NCBI GenBank assembly: GCA_020426065.1
Contig: JAGQQT010000006.1
Span: 1 to 20,409 of the forward strand
From: Planctomycetaceae bacterium
Lineage (GTDB): Bacteria; Planctomycetota; Planctomycetia; Planctomycetales; Planctomycetaceae
DNA: 20,409 bases
Direction of reading: 5' to 3'
In this document: positions 11,692 to 20,332 of the stretch, piece by piece
How positions within the stretch are numbered: position 1 is the stretch's first letter
Layout: each line of letters starts with the position of its first letter
Notes under the pieces: generated by a model
Databases searched by the model: none
Seen by the model: only the letters and a program-made list of their open reading frames with translations
What the model was told of the DNA's origin: nothing
Translations under genes and position numbers: made by a program

Positions 11692-14040
11692 ATGATTGCT
11701 TCAATTTCGGTTTGCCCGAAGTGCAACGCATTGATTCTGGAAGACACTGCTCTGTGTCCTCATTGTCATCATGTGCTGCAGGAAGGGGCGGAACATCTCG
11801 CCGATGTTTACAAGAAGACGGATGAGCGTTTCGATGGCTCTCAGGAAGCGCCCTGCCGTGAATGCAAGGCCATGAACCGGGAAGGTTCGGTTCGCTGCTG
11901 GCAGTGTGGTGCATTCCTGAAGGAAGAGATTGAGAAAATCTACCAGGAGATGCAGCTCCGCCCGGCGACGATTATCAGCACGGTCGATCAGTCGGAATAC
12001 CTCGAGTCTGATGTCGATGAGCTTCCGCAACTCAGTGAAATGGATGCCGGTCCGGAATCAGACGCCGATTTCGAATTGAACGAAGACTTCGCCATGTACG
12101 AAGTGGGCGAAGACTGGGCTCCGACAGATGCTCAATACGCTCCCGCCTTCGAAGACGATGAAGATGAGCTGTCTGATGAGGGGGAGCAGCAGGCTGCTGA
12201 AGAATCTGAACCGGAACCCGATCCGGAAGAGGAACTCCTTAAGCTTGCCGCTCATGAAGAGAAAGCAGCTACACGCAAAGATACTGTTCGCAAAAAGAGA
12301 CGGATCAAGCGTGGATTCACAATCAAGGCACCCTGCGGATGTAAAATCCGCGTTCAGAATTACCACCAGGGAAAAGTTGGATTTTGCCCCAAATGCAATG
12401 TCCCGTTCATGGTGCCCGTGATTCAAAAACCGAGTAAGGCGGAAGACCAGTCTGGCAAAGCTGCCATTGAACCGCTTTCGAATGAACAGCTCATCACCGA
12501 TGTCCGCTGGGTGGAAATCGCCACGGCAAAGTTCAAGCCGAAGGCAAACTGCCTCAAAGGCAAAGGGGATGTGGTCGATGCAGTTCGCTGGAATGACGAA
12601 CTCATTCTGGTCTGGCAGAAACAGAAAGGCCTGAAAGGTAAACCGGAAGAGCAGAAGGCAACATTGCGCAGCAACATCGCCACTCACGTGAGGGCAAACC
12701 GTCCACAACGGGCGTTGCCAACGGATCGGTTTGAAGTCATCAGTGCCGAAAAATGGAATACGCTGAAGGTGATTCAACCCGGTTCAGCCGAAAGTCTGAC
12801 TGCAGGTGAAGAAGTTTTCGGTCCCGGCATGATTGCCATTGAACTGCCTCCTCCGCCCGCAGAGCCGGTTGTTGAGACAACTCATCCTGCCGCGAAAAAA
12901 GGCAAGAAACCGAAAAAGCCGAAGAAACCGGCCGCTCCTCCAATTCCACCCACTCGCTGCCTGGTTTTAACCATTAGCCAGTATCGGGAATTCCAGAAAT
13001 GGGCGGCCGCTCAAACCGGTCAGGAACAGGCATTGCTGGTGGAAGGCGTTCCGCTCACCGATGAAGTTGTCTCCCGGACCTGTGCGCTCTCCGAGCATGA
13101 ATTCGAAGTTCTGGCTGATCCCGGCTATCTGCAGCACGATCCCAAAACTCCTCTGGTTGAAGTCGGCTGGGCCTGCCAGTGCGGCGAAGTTTTCATCTGT
13201 GAGGAGCATCGGGCGGAGCAGAAATTCGGTGGAAAAAAACCGGCAGGTCTTGCCAAAGCCAAGTGCCCCAAGTGCGAACAGAAGTTCGGCAACAATCCAC
13301 TCTTCCATCTGAAATCCGTTGTAGCTCCCGAGCCGGAACCGGTTCCGGAAGAAAAAGCCGAAAAAGGAAAAGCGGAAGCCAAAGCCAAAAGTGGTGGCCT
13401 GGGCGGCTTGTTCGGCAAGAAGAAAAAAGCCGCAGCTGATACTCCGGAGGAATCTGCGGGAACGGAATCGGCCGGTGCTGATGACGCAACTGTGGCCAAG
13501 GCCGATGATGCTGAAAACAAGGCAACTGAAACAGCCACGCCGAAGAAACGGAAATCACTCTTTGGCCGGAAAAAAGATGACGCCGATGTTTCAGAAACGG
13601 CGGCACCAGCGGACACCGCCAGTGCTGAGGGAGAGGCTCCTGAAAAGAAAAAACGGGGATCGCTGTTTGGCCGCAAAAAGAAAGATGCTCAACAGGAGGA
13701 CTCTACTGCAGTAGAGGAAAGTCCTGAGAAGGCAGCAACCGAAGTAAAGCCTGCGAAAAAAGAGAAGGGTTCTCTGTTCGGACGGAAGAAGAAGGATCCT
13801 GAAACCCCCGCTGAACCTGCCGAAGCAGAGTCCGCTTCCACAGAAGAAGCTCCTGTGGCGAAGAAGAAATCCCTGTTCGGTCGGAAGAAAAAGGAGCAGA
13901 CTGCTGAGGCGGAGACTGCTGCCGATGACGTCCCGAAAGCAGAGACTCCCGAGGCAGACAAACCTGCCAAATCCAAGTCCCTGTTCGGTTGGAAAAAATC
14001 GAAAAAGGATGATTCCGGTTCCGAAGAGGCAAAAGCCTGA
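11692..14040 (+). CDS. Zinc-ribbon protein with C-terminal LFGRKK repeats, unknown function
   Basis: I do not recognise a named family for this 782-residue protein. It has four likely zinc-binding modules: CPKC/CPHC at residues 8-25, CREC/CWQC at 55-72, CGC/CPKC at 215-235, and CQC/C/CPKC at 495-528. Between the second and third lies a strongly acidic stretch (about 105-185) followed by a basic patch KKRRIKR at 201-207. A central region (about 255-385) appears folded but unknown; a Lys/Pro-rich linker (400-420) leads to a second folded part. From about 545 to the end the protein is low-complexity, with six copies of a (K/G)SLFG(R/K/W)KK motif split by acidic, Ala-rich spacers. There is no signal peptide or membrane helix. 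The start at 11692 places the first zinc ribbon directly at the N-terminus. It follows tadC by 209 bases, but a shared role is not established. Confidence 0.85.
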   Translation: MIASISVCPKCNALILEDTALCPHCHHVLQEGAEHLADVYKKTDERFDGSQEAPCRECKAMNREGSVRCWQCGAFLKEEIEKIYQEMQLRPATIISTVDQSEYLESDVDELPQLSEMDAGPESDADFELNEDFAMYEVGEDWAPTDAQYAPAFEDDEDELSDEGEQQAAEESEPEPDPEEELLKLAAHEEKAATRKDTVRKKRRIKRGFTIKAPCGCKIRVQNYHQGKVGFCPKCNVPFMVPVIQKPSKAEDQSGKAAIEPLSNEQLITDVRWVEIATAKFKPKANCLKGKGDVVDAVRWNDELILVWQKQKGLKGKPEEQKATLRSNIATHVRANRPQRALPTDRFEVISAEKWNTLKVIQPGSAESLTAGEEVFGPGMIAIELPPPPAEPVVETTHPAAKKGKKPKKPKKPAAPPIPPTRCLVLTISQYREFQKWAAAQTGQEQALLVEGVPLTDEVVSRTCALSEHEFEVLADPGYLQHDPKTPLVEVGWACQCGEVFICEEHRAEQKFGGKKPAGLAKAKCPKCEQKFGNNPLFHLKSVVAPEPEPVPEEKAEKGKAEAKAKSGGLGGLFGKKKKAAADTPEESAGTESAGADDATVAKADDAENKATETATPKKRKSLFGRKKDDADVSETAAPADTASAEGEAPEKKKRGSLFGRKKKDAQQEDSTAVEESPEKAATEVKPAKKEKGSLFGRKKKDPETPAEPAEAESASTEEAPVAKKKSLFGRKKKEQTAEAETAADDVPKAETPEADKPAKSKSLFGWKKSKKDDSGSEEAKA
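13408..14001 (+). repeat. Six LFGRKK-type motif repeats inside the zinc-ribbon gene
   Basis: The encoded motifs begin at residues 573 (LFGKKKK), 621 (KSLFGRKK), 656 (GSLFGRKKK), 693 (GSLFGRKKK), 726 (KSLFGRKKK) and 762 (KSLFGWKKS). Spacing is 33-48 residues. The spacers are acidic and rich in Ala, Glu, Pro and Thr and are not themselves conserved. The short motif is kept while codons differ between copies, which suggests selection on the peptide and not recent DNA duplication. Confidence 0.9.
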
Positions 14041-14137
14041 GTTGGTAGCGGTTTGCTGTGCAGACTGGCTGGAAACCTCAAATCCATATTGACGGATTGC
14101 CCATTCGGGATTAGCTTGCAGTGTCTTGTTTCTCCTT

Positions 14138-14167
14138 TTGACAATACTGCAGGCCGTACCGCTTTAT
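14138..14167 (+). promoter_or_regulatory. Possible promoter for ispE
   Basis: TTGACA at 14138-14143 is followed 18 bases later by CTTTAT (14162-14167), a weak -10 match. It lies about 37 bases before the ispE ATG. The position is sensible, the -10 poor. Confidence 0.33.
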
Positions 14168-14203
14168 CTGGTGGTGTTGCATTCGGCCAGGATCAGTTTC
14201 CGA

Positions 14204-15106
14204 ATGAATACCAGGCAGCAGTCCGATCTGGTGGTCATCGCTCCGGCGAAGCTGAATCTCTTTCTCAATATTCTGCATAAACGTGAAGATGGCTTTCACG
14301 AAATCGATTCGCTCATGCAGGCAATCGATCTGCACGATACGTTGCGGATTTCGGCCGCTCAGTCCGATCAGATTCAACTCAGGATTGCCCAGACCTCACC
14401 TTCATGTGCGAAGGCGGATGTGATTCCTGTTGATGGTCGAAACCTGATCGTCAAAGCCGCGAATCTGCTGCAGCAGGTAACCGGATGCGAACTGGGAGCA
14501 AATATTCTGCTTCATAAACGAATCCCCAGTCAGGCTGGACTGGGAGGTGGTTCTTCCGATGCGGCCTCTGCACTCATCGGCTTGAATCAGTTCTGGAGCC
14601 TGGGGCTGTCCCGTGAGCAGCTCTCGAAAATCGGTGCTCAACTGGGAAGTGATATTCCCTTTTTTGTTGAGGGGCATCCGCTGGCAATTGCCACGGGCCG
14701 GGGAGAAATCCTGCAACCGGCTGCTGCGGTCCCACTCCATTTTGTGATCGTGAAACCGTCCTCAGGTCTCTCAACGGCCGCAGTTTACTCAGGGCTCGCT
14801 GTTTCTCCATTTCAACATTCTGCAAAAGATCTGGCAAATGCTCTGCCCGACTCGCCATCAGCGAGTATAAAATCGCTCATGCACAACTCATTACAGAATC
14901 GTGCAGAGAGTCTGAACCATGATGTTGTTACTGCGCTGAAGGCGTTGAGGTCGCAGTACCTCACAGCAGAAATGTTGAGCGGAAGTGGGACAGCCTGTTT
15001 TGGTCTGTGTCGGAATCGGTCGCATGCACTGGCAGTAGCTGGCCGACTCCGTCATCTCAGGATCGGTTCTGTTTATGTCGCACGCAGCAGGGTTTCGCAA
15101 CTTTGA
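14204..15106 (+). CDS. ispE: 4-diphosphocytidyl-2-C-methyl-D-erythritol kinase
   Basis: IspE phosphorylates the 2-hydroxyl of CDP-methylerythritol using ATP, the fourth step of the MEP pathway to isoprenoid precursors, in the cytoplasm. The 300-residue protein is a GHMP kinase: [11 protein letters not shown] at 13-23 with the catalytic Lys16, the [11 protein letters not shown] substrate loop at 29-39, the ATP-binding glycine-rich [15 protein letters not shown] at 108-122, and GSDIPFF at 148-154 with catalytic Asp150. Near the end, [11 protein letters not shown] (258-268) is the third GHMP motif. ATG at 14204 gives the usual length with AGGA about 11 bases upstream; an earlier TTG at 14126 would add 26 hydrophobic residues that the family lacks. 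The spoVG homologue starts 14 bases after the stop, an arrangement close to the ispE-purR-yabJ-spoVG order in Bacillus. Confidence 0.96.
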   Translation: MNTRQQSDLVVIAPAKLNLFLNILHKREDGFHEIDSLMQAIDLHDTLRISAAQSDQIQLRIAQTSPSCAKADVIPVDGRNLIVKAANLLQQVTGCELGANILLHKRIPSQAGLGGGSSDAASALIGLNQFWSLGLSREQLSKIGAQLGSDIPFFVEGHPLAIATGRGEILQPAAAVPLHFVIVKPSSGLSTAAVYSGLAVSPFQHSAKDLANALPDSPSASIKSLMHNSLQNRAESLNHDVVTALKALRSQYLTAEMLSGSGTACFGLCRNRSHALAVAGRLRHLRIGSVYVARSRVSQL

Positions 15107-15120
15107 GGAGTGTCGGGGCT

Positions 15121-15753
15121 ATGGAGATCACCGAGGTTCGAATCAAACTGATGGAGGAAACGAGCGAACGGCTCTGCGCCTTCTGCTCGCTGACCATTGA
15201 AGGTTCCTTTGTGGTGCGTGACCTGAAGATCATTCAGGGCTCCAAAGGTGTCTTTGTTGCGATGCCGAGTCGCAAACTGACGGATCGCTGTCCGAAGTGT
15301 CATTTCAAGAATCACCTGCGTGCCACGTTCTGTAATCAATGTGGAGTCCGTCTCCGTTCGGAACGGGCCATCAAAGATGATGATGGCCGGGCGAAGCTGT
15401 ATGCCGATATTGCTCATCCCATTAACTCTGCCTGCCGGGACATGATTCAGCAAAAGGTGATTGCCGCCTATGAAGAGGAATTGATCAAGTCGCAGCAGGA
15501 AGGCTACATCTGCACGTACGATGATTACGGTGAAGAGTCTTACGCGAGTCTCGATTCCACGGAATCAGAACACGAGCATCACAGTTCCCCGTCGACGGAA
15601 CAGCCATCATCCAGCAGAATTCATCTGGAAACCGAGGACGGCAAACATCACCGAATCGATCCCCAGTCTCAGCCGGAAGCAAATTCAAACTCCAGCCGAG
15701 AGCACCAGCAGCAGAAGAAAAAGCAGGAATCGTTTGGAGACGGGATTATTTGA
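15121..15753 (+). CDS. spoVG: SpoVG-family protein with inserted zinc knuckle and long polar tail
   Basis: SpoVG proteins are small nucleic-acid-binding regulators; in Bacillus SpoVG affects septation and sporulation and in other bacteria it binds DNA or RNA. This 210-residue protein is about twice the usual length (near 97). Residues 1-52 match the SpoVG start ([34 protein letters not shown]). Then a CPKC...CNQC zinc knuckle (57-74) and a short basic/acidic stretch are inserted before the core resumes at [17 protein letters not shown] (94-110). Residues 125-210 are polar, rich in Ser, Glu, His and Gln, and likely disordered. AGGAG at 15106-15110 overlaps the ispE stop and sits 10 bases before this ATG, so the genes are translated from one message. 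The 3' end overlaps the convergent rlmN by 8 bases. Confidence 0.88.
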   Translation: MEITEVRIKLMEETSERLCAFCSLTIEGSFVVRDLKIIQGSKGVFVAMPSRKLTDRCPKCHFKNHLRATFCNQCGVRLRSERAIKDDDGRAKLYADIAHPINSACRDMIQQKVIAAYEEELIKSQQEGYICTYDDYGEESYASLDSTESEHEHHSSPSTEQPSSSRIHLETEDGKHHRIDPQSQPEANSNSSREHQQQKKKQESFGDGII

Positions 15754-16852
15754 CCGTCTTCTCCGGACTGTTTTTCAGTTGAACGACAAAATCTTCCTGG
15801 CGGACTTTCGGCAGGCGTAGCTGACCGCAGGCGGCATCAATGTCGCTTCCTTTGCGTTTGCGAATCGTCGTCATGATGCCCGCTTTCTGCAGTACATCTC
15901 CAAACATGCGGGCCTGATCGTAAGTGGATCCACGGGAGTCCAGCAGGCTGACCGTGTTCATGGGAATCAGATTAACCAGGGACTGACGTCCTCTCAGCAA
16001 CTCTGCCAGTTCCCGGGCATGTTCGCGAGAATCGTTCTGTCCAGCCAGCAGCACATACTCGTAGGTCACCCGCCGTCCGGTGATCTCGAAAAAGTCTTCC
16101 GCCGCTTCCAGGATGGCATCAATTCCAATGTTCCTGTTGACCGGAACAATCCGATTTCGCAGTTCATCGTTCGGGGCATGCAGGGAAATCGCCAGGCCAT
16201 AGCGTTTTCCTTCGCGGGCCAGCTGACGGATCTTTTCAGGCAATCCGACCGTGGAAACTGTGATTCGCCGCGTCCCCATATTCCAGCCGAGTGGTTCGTG
16301 CAATCGCTCCAGGGCAGGTAACAGTTCCGGCAGGTTGGCGAGCGGTTCGCCAATTCCCATGACCACCACGTTGGTCAGGTTTTCCCCCGCATCCAGTTGG
16401 TGAACCAGGCGGGCGACCTGCTCGACAATCTCTTCCCGTTTCAGGCTGCGAGTGAGGCCAGCCAGACCACTTGCACAAAAGACACATCCCATCGCACAGC
16501 CAACCTGCGTACTGATGCAGATCGTGATCCGCTGCGGTTCCCGCATCAATACACATTCGACAAATTCACCATCAGCCAGACGCAGCAACAGTTTTTCAGT
16601 GCGGTCCCTGGCGACCTGATGTGTTTCGATTTCACTTTTCCAGAACGTGAACTCTGCGGCAAGTTGCTGCCTGAGTTCGGCCGGGACATCAGTCATTTCA
16701 TCAAACGACCGCACCCGCCGCTGGTACAATGCGCGAAAGATCTGCTCTGCCCGATACTTCTTGATTTCTCGCGCAGCACACCATTCCTGCCATTCAGCCA
16801 TGGAAAAATGGTAAACAGATTGCAGATCGGAACTGGGGCCATTGTCAGCCAT
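15746..16852 (-). CDS. rlmN: Dual-specificity RNA methyltransferase RlmN
   Basis: RlmN is a radical-SAM enzyme that methylates C2 of A2503 in 23S rRNA and, in many bacteria, A37 of some tRNAs. The 368-residue protein has the N-terminal helical domain (about 1-95), the radical-SAM cluster motif C119-x3-C123-x2-C126 inside [12 protein letters not shown], the GIGEPLAN motif at 167-173, SLHAPND at 223-229, VNLIPMN at 293-299, and the methyl-carrying Cys342 in DAACGQL near the C-terminus. The start at 16852 gives a short extra N-terminus before MAEWQEW; ATG at residue 18 is an alternative. The gene lies 95 bases downstream of the metallo-hydrolase gene on the same strand and probably shares its transcript. 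Its stop codon lies inside the end of the convergent spoVG. Confidence 0.96.
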   Translation of the reverse strand: MADNGPSSDLQSVYHFSMAEWQEWCAAREIKKYRAEQIFRALYQRRVRSFDEMTDVPAELRQQLAAEFTFWKSEIETHQVARDRTEKLLLRLADGEFVECVLMREPQRITICISTQVGCAMGCVFCASGLAGLTRSLKREEIVEQVARLVHQLDAGENLTNVVVMGIGEPLANLPELLPALERLHEPLGWNMGTRRITVSTVGLPEKIRQLAREGKRYGLAISLHAPNDELRNRIVPVNRNIGIDAILEAAEDFFEITGRRVTYEYVLLAGQNDSREHARELAELLRGRQSLVNLIPMNTVSLLDSRGSTYDQARMFGDVLQKAGIMTTIRKRKGSDIDAACGQLRLPKVRQEDFVVQLKNSPEKTVK

Positions 16853-16947
16853 CAGGCGACACCACTCTCATCTTCAGGAACAGAACAAACCATCAATTTG
16901 CGGAATTCTGGGCAGGTCTGGCCCAAACATCAAGTGCCCTGTCCCAA

Positions 16948-17775
16948 TCAGGTGGTCCAGACCGGAAATCTCAGTGGAATACGCAGGCCATCGTAGGCCA
17001 GGCGCATGCCTGCAGGCAGACGGGAGTCCACCAGATCATGGTCGAGATCGTGAGCGATATGCGTAAAGTAGGTTTTACGGGGGCGGAGCCGTTCACTGAC
17101 TTCTACTGCCTGCCTGAGATTGAAATGTGTGGGATGGGCCCGAAATCTCAGGGCATCAATGATCAGCACATCCAGTCCTTCCATCAGTGGCCAGGTTTCC
17201 GCTGGAATTTCACTGACATCGGTGCAATATGCAATATTTCCGATCCGATATCCCAGGATGGGAAGTTTCCCATGCATCAGGCGGAGTGGCTGGATGCGGA
17301 TGCCGTGCAGATCAAACGGATCCAGACCAATCGAGCGGATATCGAGTCGGGGAACCGCTCCCCGACGGGTGATCAGTTCTGGGGGCTGAAACGCATAAGA
17401 AAAAGCCGCTCGCAACTGACTTTCAACCAGCGGCTCGCAATAGAGTGGAATATCCCGGTCGAGCAGGTGTCCAAACTGGCGTAAATCATCCATTCCGAAG
17501 ATGTGATCGGCATGGGAATGCGTATAAAGAACCGCATGAACCAGCTCTATTTTCTCCCGAAGCAGTTGAATCCGCATCTCTGGGGTGGTATCCACCAGAA
17601 AATTGCCGGTAGGGGCTTGAATCAGAATACTACTTCGTGTTCTGGTATTGAGAGGGTTTGTAGAACGACACACCGGGCAACGACAGCCCAGCAGGGGAAC
17701 TCCATGGCTCGTGCCCGAACCAAGAACAATTAATTCCCCCGTCGTTTCCACTGGGGAGTTGGTAAAACTTGTCAT
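16948..17775 (-). CDS. PhnP-like metallo-beta-lactamase-fold phosphodiesterase
   Basis: This 275-residue protein belongs to the metallo-beta-lactamase superfamily, close to PhnP-type phosphoribosyl cyclic phosphate phosphodiesterases. The signature GSGTSHGVPLLGCRCPVC (19-36) carries the extra zinc-site cysteines of the PhnP group. The dinuclear metal site is complete: THSHADH at 85-91, H168 in RLMHGK, D186 in CTDVSE, and H239 in FTHIAHD. It should hydrolyse a small phosphodiester, but no phn genes are nearby, so the natural substrate is unknown; related proteins are common in bacteria outside phosphonate operons. ATG at 17775 has GGAG 7 bases upstream. It is the first gene of a likely two-gene unit with rlmN and is divergent from the M24-like gene, with only 63 bases between start codons. 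Confidence 0.92.
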   Translation of the reverse strand: MTSFTNSPVETTGELIVLGSGTSHGVPLLGCRCPVCRSTNPLNTRTRSSILIQAPTGNFLVDTTPEMRIQLLREKIELVHAVLYTHSHADHIFGMDDLRQFGHLLDRDIPLYCEPLVESQLRAAFSYAFQPPELITRRGAVPRLDIRSIGLDPFDLHGIRIQPLRLMHGKLPILGYRIGNIAYCTDVSEIPAETWPLMEGLDVLIIDALRFRAHPTHFNLRQAVEVSERLRPRKTYFTHIAHDLDHDLVDSRLPAGMRLAYDGLRIPLRFPVWTT

Positions 17776-17838
17776 TCCTGTTCTCCGTCAGTCAATCCTC
17801 GAGTTGTTACTCATTTTTTCTGCAGACGTGATATTTTC

Positions 17839-18987
17839 ATGAACGACCTCGATCTCAGCTTTCTGGACGCTCTCGATCTGCACCAGATCAATCGTGATCG
17901 ATACGATGCCGTCGAGCAGAACATGGTTCGAGCGGTGGAACTGCTCGAAAAAACACGCTATCAGGGCATGCTGCTCACCTGTCCGGAAAACTTCGCCTGG
18001 TTTACTGCCGGGGGAGACAGCCGTCTCGGAAAACCGTCCCATCCTCTTGCCTACTTGTTCATCACCTCGCAGGGGCGGGTTATTCTAACGACTGACGCCG
18101 TAGCTCCCCAGTTGTTCGATCAGGAAATTGCCGGACTCGGGTTTCAGCTCAAAGAACGCCTCTGGACTGAAGGTCTGGATCAACTGGCCGATGAAATCTG
18201 TCGAGGCCGCTCAGTGATGAGCGATTCCGGCTGGGGGCGGACCAGGAATCTGGGAGAGGAAATCGATGTCCTTCGCCAGGATCTTTCGCCATATGCACTG
18301 AATCAACAACAGCAGATCAGTCAGTCTCTGGCGGCAGTGGTGGAGCATCGAGCCCGTCAGCTGAAACCGGGACAAACCGAACGGGAAATCGCCGCTCAAC
18401 TCTCAGCCGATCTGCTTCAGGCCCGAATGGTTCCCGTGCAGATTCAGGTCTATGGGAATGATGATCACTTTCACTATCCGCACTGGATGGCCGATGATTC
18501 TCCCGTGACCAGTTCCTGCACCATCAGCGTGGTCGCTTCGCAGGCTGGACTGCACGCGGCGGCGACCCGCTCCGTTTGCTGGGAAACAGCTCGGGAATCT
18601 ACTGCAGTATCCGCTGCCGCCGAGTTGCTGGGCCGCATGGCACGTACTTTTGAAGTCGGGAAATCATCCCAGGAGGTTTTCCAGGAGTGCGTCACACTTC
18701 TGAAGCAGGGAGACGTCGGTACGAACTGGAATCTGGCTGAGTTTGCTCTGCAACTCGGGTATCGCGCTCCCGAACAGGTGCTGAATGGACAGGAGGAACA
18801 GTCAATTCCGGATCTGTCTGTCTGGAGACTGTTGTTGAGACTACCCGCTCTCCTGCTGGAAACTACAATACGAGTTCAGTCGGATGGCCCGCTAAAAGTG
18901 CTCGGCACAACCGACTGGCCTTCGTTCCAGTTCGGGGCAGGGGATCAGTCCTCGCTGAATATCCCGCTGCCACTGGACCTCTCGTAA
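17839..18987 (+). CDS. M24 (creatinase/prolidase-like) protein without metal ligands
   Basis: This 382-residue protein has the two-part layout of M24 proteins. The N-terminal creatinase-like half spans about 23-160 (YQGMLLTCPENFAWFTAGGD at 41-60, then a strand-rich part ending near LTTDAVAPQLF). The C-terminal pita-bread part starts near 165 with KPGQTEREIAAQL (176-188). In active members two Asp, a His and two Glu bind metal; the expected Asp-containing strand here reads CTISVVASQAGLHAAATR (227-244) with no Asp, and no HGxGH-like motif follows. The region HFHYPHWMADDSPV (210-223) resembles a group of M24-like proteins already lacking the metal site. It is therefore likely a non-catalytic binding or regulatory protein. 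The ribosome binding site is weak. The glycosyltransferase gene starts 31 bases after its stop, so they are probably co-transcribed. Confidence 0.85.
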   Translation: MNDLDLSFLDALDLHQINRDRYDAVEQNMVRAVELLEKTRYQGMLLTCPENFAWFTAGGDSRLGKPSHPLAYLFITSQGRVILTTDAVAPQLFDQEIAGLGFQLKERLWTEGLDQLADEICRGRSVMSDSGWGRTRNLGEEIDVLRQDLSPYALNQQQQISQSLAAVVEHRARQLKPGQTEREIAAQLSADLLQARMVPVQIQVYGNDDHFHYPHWMADDSPVTSSCTISVVASQAGLHAAATRSVCWETARESTAVSAAAELLGRMARTFEVGKSSQEVFQECVTLLKQGDVGTNWNLAEFALQLGYRAPEQVLNGQEEQSIPDLSVWRLLLRLPALLLETTIRVQSDGPLKVLGTTDWPSFQFGAGDQSSLNIPLPLDLS

Positions 18988-19018
18988 TTGGTGAATCGCT
19001 GCTCAATCCGGATCTCGC

Positions 19019-20290
19019 ATGAAGATCAGTCTGGTATCCCTGCCTGCCTATCCTGTTGTGGATCCAACCGCATCAGGAGTGTTTGGTGGAACCGAAACCA
19101 GGGCAGTAACCCTGGCCCGGAGTTGTGCCCGCAATCCACAGTACGAGATTCATTTCTTCGCCCGCCATCCAGCACTGACAACTTCCCGGGAGATTGATCA
19201 GGTTCACTGGCATTCCTGGCCCGATCCGCAGATGGATCGGCGGGCACGAATCGCAGCGGCTTTTCTTTCCCGGCGAACTTTCCCGTTCATCCATTTTTCG
19301 AAACTGACTCCTCAGCTGCTGCTGGATATCCCCCTGGTGTTCATTCAACAGTTGTGGACCAGGTTGATGGGCCAGTCCAAAGTTGAGCCTGCCCTGAACT
19401 CTGTCGAAACGGATCTGTTTGCTGCGTTCGGCGTGCACTCCGTCTCTCATCGTGTGATGCGGACTGCCCATGCACTGGGGAAGCCATTTGTTCTGCTGCC
19501 CGGTTCCGATGCTGATCTCGATCCGGCCATTCTGGAGTCACGTCCATTCCGCACCCGCTACGGAGAACGCTCTGAGATCTGTGCCCAGGTGATTCAGCAG
19601 GCCGATTTGATCTTCGTGCAGAATGAGTATCAGCAGACCATCCTCAGCACAAAGTTCTCACGAGATTCCAGTCTGCTCCTTAATCCGATTGACCTGAAAG
19701 CGTGGGATCTGCAGGCATCACACTGCCTGGCAATGCCACTTCCTGATGAACCCTTCGTGTTATGGATGGGGCGGGCGGAGCGATTTCACAAGCGTGCAGA
19801 TCTCGCACTGGAGATTGCTCTGCAGACACCAGACATTCCGTATCTGTTTGTCATCAATCCTGCAGATGACGAACTGCTGCGGGAGTTGCAGCGGAAACGT
19901 CCGGCGAATGTGCAGTTTGTCTCGCGAATTCCATTTGCGGAGGTCTCCGCACTGATGTCACGGGCCCGACTGCTGTTGAATACGTCGAGTAAAGTTTATG
20001 AAGGGTTTCCGAACGTCTTACTCCAGGCATCGGCCAGCTCTCTTCCCATTCTTTCGCTGGAAGTAGATCCAGGATACCTCACCGCCGCAAACGCCGGGAT
20101 CGTCATCAGCCAGCAGAGTCGTTCTGCAGCTGATGTGCTGCAGGAACTGTTTCACGATCCGCAGCAGTTAGAATCCATGGGGAGAGCGGGGCGGGAATAT
20201 GTCCACCAGCAACATCAGGATCAGCTGGTGGCAGACCAGTTTCTGAAACGTGTGGCAGAACTGACCCGGAAATTGAGCGGGAAATCATGA
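19019..20290 (+). CDS. Glycosyltransferase, GT4-type (group 1)
   Basis: This 423-residue protein has the GT-B layout of family 4 glycosyltransferases, retaining enzymes that move a sugar from a nucleotide donor, here probably in envelope or exopolysaccharide synthesis. The N-terminal acceptor domain carries FGGTET at 22-27, which lines the donor phosphate site in this family. The C-terminal domain starts around 245 with FVLWMGRAERFHKRADLALE (246-265) and has the donor-binding YEGFPNVLLQA at 327-337. The usual E-x7-E motif is changed to E328-x7-Q336. A moderate hydrophobic patch around 100-110 is not a clear membrane helix, so the protein is likely cytoplasmic or membrane-associated. The start at 19019 follows the M24-like gene by 31 bases. 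The acceptor and sugar cannot be read from the sequence. Confidence 0.9.
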   Translation: MKISLVSLPAYPVVDPTASGVFGGTETRAVTLARSCARNPQYEIHFFARHPALTTSREIDQVHWHSWPDPQMDRRARIAAAFLSRRTFPFIHFSKLTPQLLLDIPLVFIQQLWTRLMGQSKVEPALNSVETDLFAAFGVHSVSHRVMRTAHALGKPFVLLPGSDADLDPAILESRPFRTRYGERSEICAQVIQQADLIFVQNEYQQTILSTKFSRDSSLLLNPIDLKAWDLQASHCLAMPLPDEPFVLWMGRAERFHKRADLALEIALQTPDIPYLFVINPADDELLRELQRKRPANVQFVSRIPFAEVSALMSRARLLLNTSSKVYEGFPNVLLQASASSLPILSLEVDPGYLTAANAGIVISQQSRSAADVLQELFHDPQQLESMGRAGREYVHQQHQDQLVADQFLKRVAELTRKLSGKS

Positions 20291-20332
20291 CAATCACGCT
20301 GCGAATGAGACATTTGCCAGATTGCTGTTGAA

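Noticed and set aside
11306..11914. 202-codon minus-strand open frame across the end of tadC and the start of the zinc-ribbon gene
   Set aside because: It is antisense to two supported genes and shows no recognisable domain.
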